64,000 bases of DNA from Ornatilinea apprima. GTDB taxonomy: Bacteria > Chloroflexota > Anaerolineae > Anaerolineales > Anaerolineaceae. The translations under genes were made by a program, and so were the position numbers. The notes beneath the pieces were generated by a model. The model was not told the origin of the DNA. It ran no database searches and saw only the letters and a program-made list of their open reading frames with translations. Location: assembly GCF_001306115.1 (NCBI RefSeq), contig NZ_LGCL01000016.1:1-64000 (forward strand). Direction: 5' to 3'. Shown here in pieces: positions 26,669 through 34,152 of the stretch (positions are counted from its first letter, which is position 1; every line of letters begins with the position of its first letter).

Positions 26669-27706
26669 TTATGCGCTTTGACCATCAAGTTCCACTTTTT
26701 CTGCTTCCAATTTTGGCTTGATCGCTGCCAGCATCAACCCTCCAACAATGCCGCCAACAATAATTGAAAGCACGTAGAGTAATGGTTTGTTGGATAAAGC
26801 AAACACAAACAAACCGCCGTGCGGTGCCATCATACTTACACCGAGCGCCATGCTAATCGCACCACCTACTGCGGACCCCACCATGATAGATGGCATCACC
26901 CGCACAGGGTCTCCCGCCGCGTAAGGGATAGCGAATTCAGTAATCAACGAGGCAGCTCCAACAAAACATCCTGGAATCCCTGCTTTTTCTTCCTCAGTGA
27001 ATTTATTATTTGCAATCAGCATTGCAACAGCAATAACCAATGGCGGAACCATGCCACCTACAAAAACCGCACCCATTGGAACCCAATTGTTCGCGGTCTC
27101 AGCAACACCCAGAGCAAAGAAATAAGCCGCCTTATTGACCGGGCCACCCATATCAAACGCCATCATTGCACCAATCAAAAGACCAAGAGCAATCGCGCTG
27201 CCTGTGCCCAAGTTATTCAGGATAACGCTCATGGTCTCGTTGAGCCATTTCACTGGAGGCCCAATGAAATAGACCATCAATAAACCAACGATCGTGGATG
27301 CCAGCAACGGGATAATTAACACCGGCATCAATGAACGGATCATTTGGGGCACTTTGATTTGTTTGATGGCTTCGACAAGATAGCCAGCAATGAGACCTGC
27401 GATCATGCCACCCAAGAAACCCGCGCCAATCCGGGTCGCAACAATGCCGCCCACAAAACCAGGAGCAATGCCCGGGCGATCGGCGACTGAATAGGCAATG
27501 TAGCCAGCCAGCGCAGCCACCATCAAGCCAAATGCGTCTTTTCCAAGGAAGAATAACTCTGCAGCGAAGCCTGGGGTTTCATATACTTTGATGCCGCCCA
27601 GCAAGAAACCAATTGCAATCAGAATACCACCAGGTACAACAAAGGGTATCATGTAAGACACACCGGTGAGCAGGTGCGTTTGAACATCATGCAAAAACCT
27701 CTTCAT
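26669..27706 (-). CDS. PTS fructose-type permease subunit IIC
   Basis: This 345-residue integral membrane protein has about nine hydrophobic segments. Family motifs include GVSYMIPFVVPGGILIAIGF, FDMGGPVNKAAYFF and LITEFAIPYAAGDPVRVMP, characteristic of the fructose/mannitol-like IIC. In most fructose permeases the last motif reads ITEGAIPFA; here a Phe replaces the Gly. It transports and phosphorylates the substrate together with the separate IIB and IIA subunits encoded immediately upstream. I chose ATG 27706, behind GAGGAG, rather than the upstream codon at 27727. It is the last gene of a five-gene minus-strand operon starting at 32052. Confidence 0.93.
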   Translation of the reverse strand: MKRFLHDVQTHLLTGVSYMIPFVVPGGILIAIGFLLGGIKVYETPGFAAELFFLGKDAFGLMVAALAGYIAYSVADRPGIAPGFVGGIVATRIGAGFLGGMIAGLIAGYLVEAIKQIKVPQMIRSLMPVLIIPLLASTIVGLLMVYFIGPPVKWLNETMSVILNNLGTGSAIALGLLIGAMMAFDMGGPVNKAAYFFALGVAETANNWVPMGAVFVGGMVPPLVIAVAMLIANNKFTEEEKAGIPGCFVGAASLITEFAIPYAAGDPVRVMPSIMVGSAVGGAISMALGVSMMAPHGGLFVFALSNKPLLYVLSIIVGGIVGGLMLAAIKPKLEAEKVELDGQSA

Positions 27707-27769
27707 CACGATCTCCTCTTTCTGCATTTAGCAACTAAGTATTCGATTAATACAAAGATAGATTAGGAC

Positions 27770-28096
27770 TTATTGATTGGTTGGAATAAACCCTCCTTTC
27801 TCCTTTGCAAGCAAGAGAGATTTATCGCCATCTGCCACGAATTTTCCCGGGTCAATTTCAACAATCTTTTTGCCTTTAAAGCGGCCTATCTCGCGCACGG
27901 CAATATTTGCCACCAGCAAGACCATATCGGCCTCATCAATTTCAGATTGTTTTAGGCGATTTTCCAGCCCCATGGAACCTTGGATTTCCACTTTAGCTTC
28001 ATCGCCAGCTTTCTTTGCGCTTTTCTTAATCGCCTCAGCGGCCATATAAGAATGCGCAATTCCCCCGGCACAAGCAGTTACAGCAACAATCTTCAT
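27770..28096 (-). CDS. PTS fructose-type subunit IIB
   Basis: This 108-residue cytoplasmic subunit contains the phospho-cysteine motif VTACAGGIAHSYMAAEAI. Most fructose IIB proteins have CPTGIAHT, so the two residues after the Cys differ, which may reflect another substrate. The helper segment KVEIQGSMGLENRL is present. The ATG at 28096 follows AAGGAG by seven bases and is preferred over a GTG six bases earlier. It accepts phosphate from the IIA subunit and passes it to the sugar bound at IIC. Confidence 0.92.
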   Translation of the reverse strand: MKIVAVTACAGGIAHSYMAAEAIKKSAKKAGDEAKVEIQGSMGLENRLKQSEIDEADMVLLVANIAVREIGRFKGKKIVEIDPGKFVADGDKSLLLAKEKGGFIPTNQ

Positions 28097-28119
28097 ACAC
28101 ACTCTCCTTATTGCAAGCG

Positions 28120-28611
28120 TTAATCTTCTAGCAAGACTTGTCCTTCAGCAATCGCCTCAAACACATCTTGATAACACTTTGCTTCCATCAGTTTTGCCCG
28201 AAACTCGTCGTGCACCAGTAAACGGGCCAGTTGAGCAAGAACGGCAATATACGCGTCGGGAGCTGTGCGCTCGGGAATTGCCAGCAAGAAAACTAATTTT
28301 GCAAGGCCACCACCATCCTGAGTAAGGTATTCAAACCCTTCCGGCGATCTGCCGAATGCAATTCCAGCCTCGCGCACCGCAGCGCACTTTCCATGCGGGA
28401 TGGCAATGAAGTTCTCCATGTAGGTAGGGCCTAATGATTCTCGCTCATACACCGATTGGATATAAGCATCTTTATCATTAATCAGTCCTGCCTCATTCAA
28501 CAGGCCAGCCAGATAATGAATCGCTTCTTCTTTGCAGGTAATCCCTTTAAGATCCAGATCCACGGTATCGGGACGGATAACTTCCACAATGTTTAGGTGC
28601 TCATAACTCAT
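28120..28611 (-). CDS. PTS fructose/mannitol-type subunit IIA
   Basis: This 163-residue subunit belongs to the PTS EIIA type-2 family. ENFIAIPHGKC carries the phosphorylated histidine, and SLGPTYMEN and LVFLLAIPERT are family hallmarks. It takes phosphate from HPr and gives it to IIB. Its ATG overlaps the stop of the upstream fused dehydrogenase (ATGA), so the two are translationally coupled. No HPr or enzyme I gene is in the window; they must be encoded elsewhere if this system is active. Confidence 0.93.
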   Translation of the reverse strand: MSYEHLNIVEVIRPDTVDLDLKGITCKEEAIHYLAGLLNEAGLINDKDAYIQSVYERESLGPTYMENFIAIPHGKCAAVREAGIAFGRSPEGFEYLTQDGGGLAKLVFLLAIPERTAPDAYIAVLAQLARLLVHDEFRAKLMEAKCYQDVFEAIAEGQVLLED

Positions 28612-30320
28612 ATTGTCTTTTCCTTTTTTAGGGATAAAAGTGCTGGCTTTAATAGTTCAACTGTGAACTGTGCCACCTTGCCAACCAACTCAGGACAACC
28701 GGTATCACTATGCGCTCCACATGCTTCAAATTGATCCCGCTCTTCTTTGCTTCTCATATTAAAGGTTCGCCCATATTTCTTCTGGTGAACACAAGCACAG
28801 GTAATACTGCCAAATTCTTCTACAAACCTGTCGTGCAATTGTTGCACAAGCGCAAAGTTGGCGTATTTATTTTCGCGATCCCCGCCAAAATTCTGTCTTC
28901 GTCGCGGAAAAAGATTACCAATCACCAACACAGCCCCAGTAAATGCAGAGCAGGTGCAGTCTGTCAATAGCCCGATCCCGCCACTCAAACCTGTTGCCGC
29001 TTCAAAGGTTTCCCGCTCAAAGCAGCCCAGCACTTCGCTGGCGGCGGCGTAAACACATTGACCGCAACCATGATACACCTTCTCATACTCAAATCCCAAT
29101 TTATACGCATTAACGGCCATTTCATGCCATTTTTTCTCAATCAATGCGTCTTCATACGCGATCTCGATTTCTTGAGCCATGACCATTTCCTCAGCTGTAT
29201 CACCCAAACCGCAGACTTCTTTGATGGTGTTGGAAATTCCCTTACTGTGAATACTCTCTAATAGCTTCCGCGAGTTTTGGTCATCTTCCTTGTTATAAGA
29301 AAACGCTGCGCCGATGGCTCGGATGAGGTGGGCAGGTTTTATGGAATGTTTCATGCACAGCAACGCCGGTCCAATAAGCCGGTCATCTCGGTGAAGTTTT
29401 CGAAGTGGATCTGCCGCAGATCGTACTACCGAATCCCCCACAGTTCGATTATTTGTCTGCTCAATCACTCCCTGAATCCAGGCATCCATTTCTGTTTTCG
29501 AAAAACCGTACTCCGCCTGAAGCGCCTGGCTGATCTCACCAAGTGCGCCTTCCGCCTCAACTCGAACAGCTGGGTCCGCCAGACAATCTACAAGAAGCTG
29601 ATGCCCATATAAGTCACCCCGATAGGCCAGAACCGCATGGCACATGTTGTAAGTGTAAATCTTCCTTTTCTCTTCCGAGCGCATGTCACTGACCATCCGA
29701 AATGTGGGAAGAGAGGGCGCTTGCCCTTGAAACGCATTGGCTTCAACTGGCAGTTCTGAATAGCCATTGGTCCAAACCACCAGCGGATCGATCTCTACTT
29801 CACACGCAGGGGGAACGGGTGCGATGCGAATAACCAGCGATTCCACGACACCTACATTTTCTTCAAAATACTTCTTTTCATCCGCAGATAGTCTCTTCCA
29901 TAAGTATTCTTTGAAGATTGGACCTGCATGGATCAGATTGGTGCAAAGGATAATATTGATCGGTTCGTTGGGCCTTACCGCTCTGCGTTTCAAAATAAGA
30001 TTGGCTAAATCGACCGCGGTGCTTTCAAAACTTTGCGGAAAAACTGCCACCGCGATAAGGTCAGTGTTCTCAACCGCTTTTTCAATTTCTGCTGCTTGTG
30101 AAACATGAAAAGCGTCATAATCGGAGATTTGAATACGCCTGATGACCGTATCACTTAATGCTCGCACAACGGTGTACTGTCCATTTTTCGACAGAAGTTC
30201 AACGAGTTTATCAGACTGATCCACGAAGACTAAATGGAATCCGGATTCTGAGAACAAATCTCCGATGAATCCGCGGCCAATTCGACCCGCACCCCAAATG
30301 AGTATATTCCTCTTTTCCAT
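28608..30320 (-). CDS. MtlD-like polyol-phosphate dehydrogenase fused to C_GCAxxG_C_C domain
   Basis: The protein has 570 residues from ATG 30320, which follows the upstream stop by one base (TAATATG). Residues 1-375 are a mannitol-1-phosphate 5-dehydrogenase-like enzyme. They include the NAD-binding WGAGRIGRGFIGDLF and the catalytic segment RKIYTYNMCHAVLAY, which corresponds to the Lys-Asn-His active site of this family. Residues about 385-560 are a second, unrelated module: HGCGQCVYAAASEVLG, ATGLSGGIGLLTDCTCSAFTG and conserved distal cysteines. These resemble the C_GCAxxG_C_C redox-type family, normally a separate small protein. The fusion is unusual. It lies within the PTS operon, so its substrate is probably the polyol phosphate made by the PTS. 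Confidence 0.85.
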   Translation of the reverse strand: MEKRNILIWGAGRIGRGFIGDLFSESGFHLVFVDQSDKLVELLSKNGQYTVVRALSDTVIRRIQISDYDAFHVSQAAEIEKAVENTDLIAVAVFPQSFESTAVDLANLILKRRAVRPNEPINIILCTNLIHAGPIFKEYLWKRLSADEKKYFEENVGVVESLVIRIAPVPPACEVEIDPLVVWTNGYSELPVEANAFQGQAPSLPTFRMVSDMRSEEKRKIYTYNMCHAVLAYRGDLYGHQLLVDCLADPAVRVEAEGALGEISQALQAEYGFSKTEMDAWIQGVIEQTNNRTVGDSVVRSAADPLRKLHRDDRLIGPALLCMKHSIKPAHLIRAIGAAFSYNKEDDQNSRKLLESIHSKGISNTIKEVCGLGDTAEEMVMAQEIEIAYEDALIEKKWHEMAVNAYKLGFEYEKVYHGCGQCVYAAASEVLGCFERETFEAATGLSGGIGLLTDCTCSAFTGAVLVIGNLFPRRRQNFGGDRENKYANFALVQQLHDRFVEEFGSITCACVHQKKYGRTFNMRSKEERDQFEACGAHSDTGCPELVGKVAQFTVELLKPALLSLKKEKTI

Positions 30321-30321
30321 A

Positions 30322-32052
30322 TTACGATAACAGGCTTTCCAGCAGAGCATTTTCTGCCATCATGTTCCAGGTTCCATTTTCGCCCAACAATGCGTAGACT
30401 TTTGGATGCGTGTCTTTCAATTCTGATAAACCGGTGAGTGGCAAATCCAGAATCTGCGGATAAATAACAATCTTTCCGGGGTAAACAGAATTTTTCATCG
30501 CCCGAACACCATCCGGAATTTGGTTAAGACCGGCAATTGCGGCAACCGAGAGATTTGGGTCGAGTTGACCAGAAATACACCGGTCTACTACGGCTTTCTG
30601 ATCATCCAACCCAGAGCCACTGTGACCAACGAAGCGCACTTGTTTCTCTCCGATGATCTGCCAGGCATCCAGCGCCATTTTCACACCGCGCTTCATTCCA
30701 GCAAAAATATTGACGATACCCTGAGGCGCCAAATACGCGCACGATTCCGCAATGACACCGGGCAGGGTAACCATGACCTCAATATCATCAATACCGCCCT
30801 GTTCAAGGCACTCTTGCATAACGCGTTCAAATTCAGGCCGTTCTTCTACCGAATTTACAAAGATGAGGTTTTTGCCATTCTTTTGCGCTAATGGCAAGAA
30901 AAATTCTCGAAGCGCGTTGAGACGCACAGAACTTACTTCACTGGCAATAATGGTAGCCGGGCCACTTTGCGACTCAATCGCGCGCTGTAAGTGCATCCGT
31001 CCCATTGGACCACCGGCGCCTAAGATCCAGGCCGTTCCGCCTTTTTTAAACTCAGCTCTGGGATAGGTCTTTTGATAGGCGTCCGCGATTTCTAGTCCGC
31101 TGGCACCTACATAAAGAATTTCATCGTAATGCAGACAACCGAGATCAACCTCAATCTCTGAAGATAATGGCTTTGCGTTGTAGAGAGCAATAACCGCGCC
31201 TTTTTCAAGATGATTGCTATAAGCCAATACGTTTTCGGCCGGCCCATCCAGGAAGAGAAGATCATCAAACGTGATCTTGAGCGTAGCGATCTCTTCCCGG
31301 GAGATTTCCTTAAGTTGAAATCCTAAAGTTGACGACCGCGAAACAAGAATTTCTTTAAGATCAGCGGGGACATCACAACAATAAACAACTTCAGGAGCTG
31401 AGTCCGCAAGCCACTTGGGGGCAATCGAATACCCGCTCCGCGCTTCTGAAGCGCCCAGCAGCAAAGTCTTTCCACCCTTGCGGAGGGAAGTGCGGTACCC
31501 CATACGGTAGGCCGCTTCCACACACGCCCAGGGTTCCGTGATGGCTGCCGCCGAATAAGACATTTCATCCGGAATAGGGATCAAATAATTTCCGGCATCC
31601 CCCGCCAAAATTCTTTGATCCATCACAGCATATTGGCGGTAAGCGCCATCCATCCCAAAACAAAATGGAATACTTTTCCCGTTCACCCACACATCCGGCT
31701 GAATGGTGAAACGCTGCCCAATCGAATATTGATCCGAAAGTTCTGAACCCACGCCCACCACAGTCATACTTAATTCATGCCCGGGAATAATTGGGTTGGT
31801 CTGTAAATTTCGATCTTTCAATCGAGGGTGATTCTCACCCTGGTCAATTTCTTTTAGATCTGTGAAACAAAGGCTGATTGCATCGATTCTCATCAAAAGC
31901 TGGTCATCTTCAAAATGAGGGAGAGACGCCTCCACCGCGCGGCCATCTTTCCCCAACTGATCGAGCCCTGAACCAAATAAAGGCCAGGTGTATTGCGCCT
32001 GGGGCAACGGTTTTTCAGCGAAACGATAGTGTTTGAGCACTTGATTACTCAT
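30322..32052 (-). CDS. Long medium-chain dehydrogenase with two Rossmann-like segments
   Basis: This 576-residue protein begins like a zinc-dependent alcohol/sorbitol dehydrogenase: SLCFTDLKEID (zinc Cys and catalytic region), IIPGHELSMTVVGVG and ITEPWACVEAAYRMG. A first dinucleotide-fold segment (KTLLLGASEARSGYS, about 193) is followed by roughly 120 residues and then a second one (TAWILGAGGPMGRMHLQRA, about 346). The protein is therefore about 200 residues longer than typical family members. L-sorbose-1-phosphate reductase-like proteins are possible relatives. It is the first gene of the PTS operon and has its own promoter. Zinc dependence and substrate remain inferences. Confidence 0.8.
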   Translation of the reverse strand: MSNQVLKHYRFAEKPLPQAQYTWPLFGSGLDQLGKDGRAVEASLPHFEDDQLLMRIDAISLCFTDLKEIDQGENHPRLKDRNLQTNPIIPGHELSMTVVGVGSELSDQYSIGQRFTIQPDVWVNGKSIPFCFGMDGAYRQYAVMDQRILAGDAGNYLIPIPDEMSYSAAAITEPWACVEAAYRMGYRTSLRKGGKTLLLGASEARSGYSIAPKWLADSAPEVVYCCDVPADLKEILVSRSSTLGFQLKEISREEIATLKITFDDLLFLDGPAENVLAYSNHLEKGAVIALYNAKPLSSEIEVDLGCLHYDEILYVGASGLEIADAYQKTYPRAEFKKGGTAWILGAGGPMGRMHLQRAIESQSGPATIIASEVSSVRLNALREFFLPLAQKNGKNLIFVNSVEERPEFERVMQECLEQGGIDDIEVMVTLPGVIAESCAYLAPQGIVNIFAGMKRGVKMALDAWQIIGEKQVRFVGHSGSGLDDQKAVVDRCISGQLDPNLSVAAIAGLNQIPDGVRAMKNSVYPGKIVIYPQILDLPLTGLSELKDTHPKVYALLGENGTWNMMAENALLESLLS

Positions 32053-32068
32053 AGAAAAACAGTCCTTT

Positions 32069-32081
32069 TATTCTCAATATT
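32069..32081. promoter_or_regulatory. Operator-like motif copy 3 (dehydrogenase leader)
   Basis: TATTCTCAATATT lies 17 bases upstream of the dehydrogenase start codon and matches the copy in the SIS leader at 25485-25497. Confidence 0.45.
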
Positions 32082-32127
32082 CAATAATATTTGTTTATTG
32101 TTTGCGTTTTTTGTTGTTTATGATAGT

Positions 32128-32157
32128 ATTATATTATTGTTATACATCGTTTGTCAA
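32128..32157 (-). promoter_or_regulatory. Sigma70 promoter of the PTS operon
   Basis: On the minus strand, TTGACA and TATAAT are both perfect and are separated by 18 bases, with a start near 32121. The -35 region overlaps that of the divergent aldolase promoter. Confidence 0.7.
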
Positions 32158-32179
32158 TATATATTAATTTATATTATCT
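32151..32179 (+). promoter_or_regulatory. Sigma70 promoter of the aldolase gene
   Basis: TTGTCA and TTATCT are separated by 17 bases, with a start near 32186 that falls inside the motif copy at 32183-32202. Its -35 overlaps the -35 of the divergent PTS promoter, so one regulator could affect both. Confidence 0.55.
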
Positions 32180-32182
32180 TTT

Positions 32183-32202
32183 ATTCTCATTATTGCTTAT
32201 AT
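32183..32202. promoter_or_regulatory. Operator-like motif copy 4 (aldolase promoter)
   Basis: ATTCTCATTATTGCTTATAT matches 25536-25555 at 18 of 20 positions and has the same orientation relative to transcription. The adjacent ATTATTCGCGTTTT (32201-32214) also has a near-identical copy at 25611-25624. Confidence 0.6.
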
Positions 32203-32270
32203 TATTCGCGTTTTATGATCTGTCCTTAATGGCGACGGATTGAATATCATTACTGAAAAGGAGATAGAAC

Positions 32271-33029
32271 ATGAGCGAAATTGGAAAACAGGTCCGCCTT
32301 AACCAAATTTTTAATCCGGTTAGCGGAAACTCGGTGATGGTGGCAATGGACCATGCGGTTGTTGTTGGGCCGGTGAAAGGAATCGAAGACCCACGAAAGA
32401 CGGTTGATCAATTGTGTAAGGAACAACCAGACACAATTTTCATGCCTATCGGAGCAATCAAACGGGTGCTTCCCAGCTTGATTAAATACAAAATACCCTT
32501 TATCGCCTCAATTGACACCTGCACTTTTTTAGGCCCAGAACCGGACTATTTCTTTCTGGCAGACACAGTGGAACATGCGCTCAGCGTGGGCGCTAGCGCT
32601 GTTTCCATGCATGTGTTTGTGGGACCGCAAAAAACGAGTGAAATGCTGAAAGGGTTGGGGAAAATTGCCGGCGATTGTGATCGTTTGGGAATGCCCTTGA
32701 TGGCTATCATGTATCCTGAAGGGTTTGAGAATAACTTCGATGTTCATCACGTTAAATGGGTTGCCAGAATTGCCTCAGAGCTAGGCGCGGATATCGTTAA
32801 GACTTATTACACGGGGTCCAAAGAGACTTTCCAGGAGGTTGTTGAATCCTGCCCTATTCCTGTATTACTTTCAGGTGGCGAAGTCACCAGCGATCCGAAT
32901 GATTTTCTTGCTATCTTGAAGGACAGCATTGCCGCTGGCGGAAAAGGTTGTGCGGTGGGAAGAAATGTGTGGCAAAGAGAGGACCCCGCAACTATGCTTA
33001 GAAAGGTCATGAAAACAGTACATGGATAG
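32271..33029 (+). CDS. DhnA/LsrF-type class I aldolase
   Basis: This 252-residue TIM-barrel protein belongs to the DeoC/FbaB/LsrF group. VMVAMDHAV near the N-terminus and GADIVKTYYTG (about 175-185, with the Schiff-base lysine) are typical, as is the phosphate-binding end LLSGGEV...AAGGKGCAVGRNVWQ. It probably cleaves a ketose phosphate made by the dehydrogenase and SIS enzymes of the island into a triose phosphate and a second fragment. AAGGAGA precedes the ATG by about seven bases. It is transcribed divergently from the PTS operon. Whether it acts on fructose-, tagatose- or another ketose phosphate is open. Confidence 0.88.
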   Translation: MSEIGKQVRLNQIFNPVSGNSVMVAMDHAVVVGPVKGIEDPRKTVDQLCKEQPDTIFMPIGAIKRVLPSLIKYKIPFIASIDTCTFLGPEPDYFFLADTVEHALSVGASAVSMHVFVGPQKTSEMLKGLGKIAGDCDRLGMPLMAIMYPEGFENNFDVHHVKWVARIASELGADIVKTYYTGSKETFQEVVESCPIPVLLSGGEVTSDPNDFLAILKDSIAAGGKGCAVGRNVWQREDPATMLRKVMKTVHG

Positions 33030-33087
33030 AATGTCCTGATTGATTCAAGCTTCCATCCAATACCATTGATGATTCTTTTTTTTCATT

Positions 33088-33120
33088 GAACGCCCAGGAT
33101 TTTCTCTGGGCGTTCTTTGC
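33088..33120 (+). terminator. Terminator after the aldolase gene
   Basis: GAACGCCCAG (33088-33097) pairs with CTGGGCGTTC (33106-33115), followed by TTTGCTT. It marks the right end of the sugar island. Confidence 0.75.
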
Positions 33121-33177
33121 TTAATCAATGGTAAAATCGTGGGCTGATCTTCACGTAAAGGTGCTTCTTTTACCGGT

Positions 33178-34050
33178 ATGATGGTTTACAATCACCAACG
33201 CAGCCGGCTGATCGGCCAGCCCACCCGCGGCAAGACGGCGCGCAACCGTCTGCGGCGTTCCGATGTTTTCTTGCTGCTGTACGCCGAAGAACTGCTCCGG
33301 CGGCAAGGCGAAATCTATACGCAGTCATTTTATGTGGATTTGGGCTACGGTGCTGAGGCGCACACCACTCTCGAAAGCGCGCAGCGCTTCCGGCAGATCA
33401 ACCCCGCCCTACCGGTACTAGGTGTAGAAATTGACCCGGCGCGGGTGGCGACCGCCAAACCCTATGAGAATGCCATCACACAGTTTCGGCTGGGGGGGTT
33501 CAACATTCCCCTGCAGCCCGGCGAAAGCGCACGGATCATCCGCGCGTTTAACGTATTGCGCCAATACGAAGAAGGCCAGGTCGCTGGCGCCCATTACTTA
33601 CTGGCCAGCCAGCTTGTCCCCGGTGGGCTGGTTTTGGAAGGCACATCGGACCCTTTCGGGCGTGTTTGGGTGGCCAATCTGCTGCGCAAGCGGCCGCTGA
33701 CCGGCAGTGAAACCGCGCTGGAGCATGAAGGAATTGTGTTTGGCACGAACTTTCGCTGGGGGTTTGAGCCAGGCATTTTCCAGCCCGTGCTGCCCAAGAA
33801 TTACATTCACCGCATGCGGCCCGGTGAGGCCATTCACGAATTTATGGAAGCCTGGAAAGAAGCCGCGCGCCTGTCTGCGCCGTTCAAGACGTTTGGGCTG
33901 CGGCATTGGTTTACCGCCAGCGCGCACCTGCTGCAACAGATGGGCTATGCAGTAGAATTGCGAGACCGGTATTTACGGCGCGGCTTTCTGGTGTGGAAAT
34001 TCAACCAACCCAAAACCCTGCTGCCTGATAAGCAGCTGATGGAGAAATGA
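33178..34050 (+). CDS. Class I SAM-dependent methyltransferase-like protein
   Basis: In this 290-residue protein the segment FYVDLGYGAEAHTTLESA (about 51-68) resembles motif I of class I methyltransferases, and PVLGVEIDPARVATA (about 80-94) supplies the acidic residue that usually binds the SAM ribose. IIRAFNVLRQY (about 120-130) and VPGGLVLEGTSDPFG (about 150-164) fit motifs post-I to III. The C-terminal third (FGTNFRWGFEPGIFQPVLPKNYIHR) is not recognised. The substrate is unknown. The two first codons are both ATG, and no strong ribosome binding site is visible. It appears monocistronic, with a complex terminator hairpin after it. Confidence 0.72.
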   Translation: MMVYNHQRSRLIGQPTRGKTARNRLRRSDVFLLLYAEELLRRQGEIYTQSFYVDLGYGAEAHTTLESAQRFRQINPALPVLGVEIDPARVATAKPYENAITQFRLGGFNIPLQPGESARIIRAFNVLRQYEEGQVAGAHYLLASQLVPGGLVLEGTSDPFGRVWVANLLRKRPLTGSETALEHEGIVFGTNFRWGFEPGIFQPVLPKNYIHRMRPGEAIHEFMEAWKEAARLSAPFKTFGLRHWFTASAHLLQQMGYAVELRDRYLRRGFLVWKFNQPKTLLPDKQLMEK

Positions 34051-34053
34051 AAT

Positions 34054-34127
34054 AGAGCTGTTCCTGAACCTTGCGAGTCAATGAAAGGATGGTTTACCAC
34101 CGCAAGGGGGAACAGCCCTATTTTTTA
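34054..34127 (+). terminator. Two-tier terminator hairpin
   Basis: GCTGTTCC (34057-34064) pairs with GGAACAGC (34109-34116), and inside it CCTTGCG pairs with CGCAAGG. TTTTTT follows at 34121-34126. Confidence 0.8.
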
Positions 34128-34152
34128 TGGATGATGGATAAAAAGAATCTGC

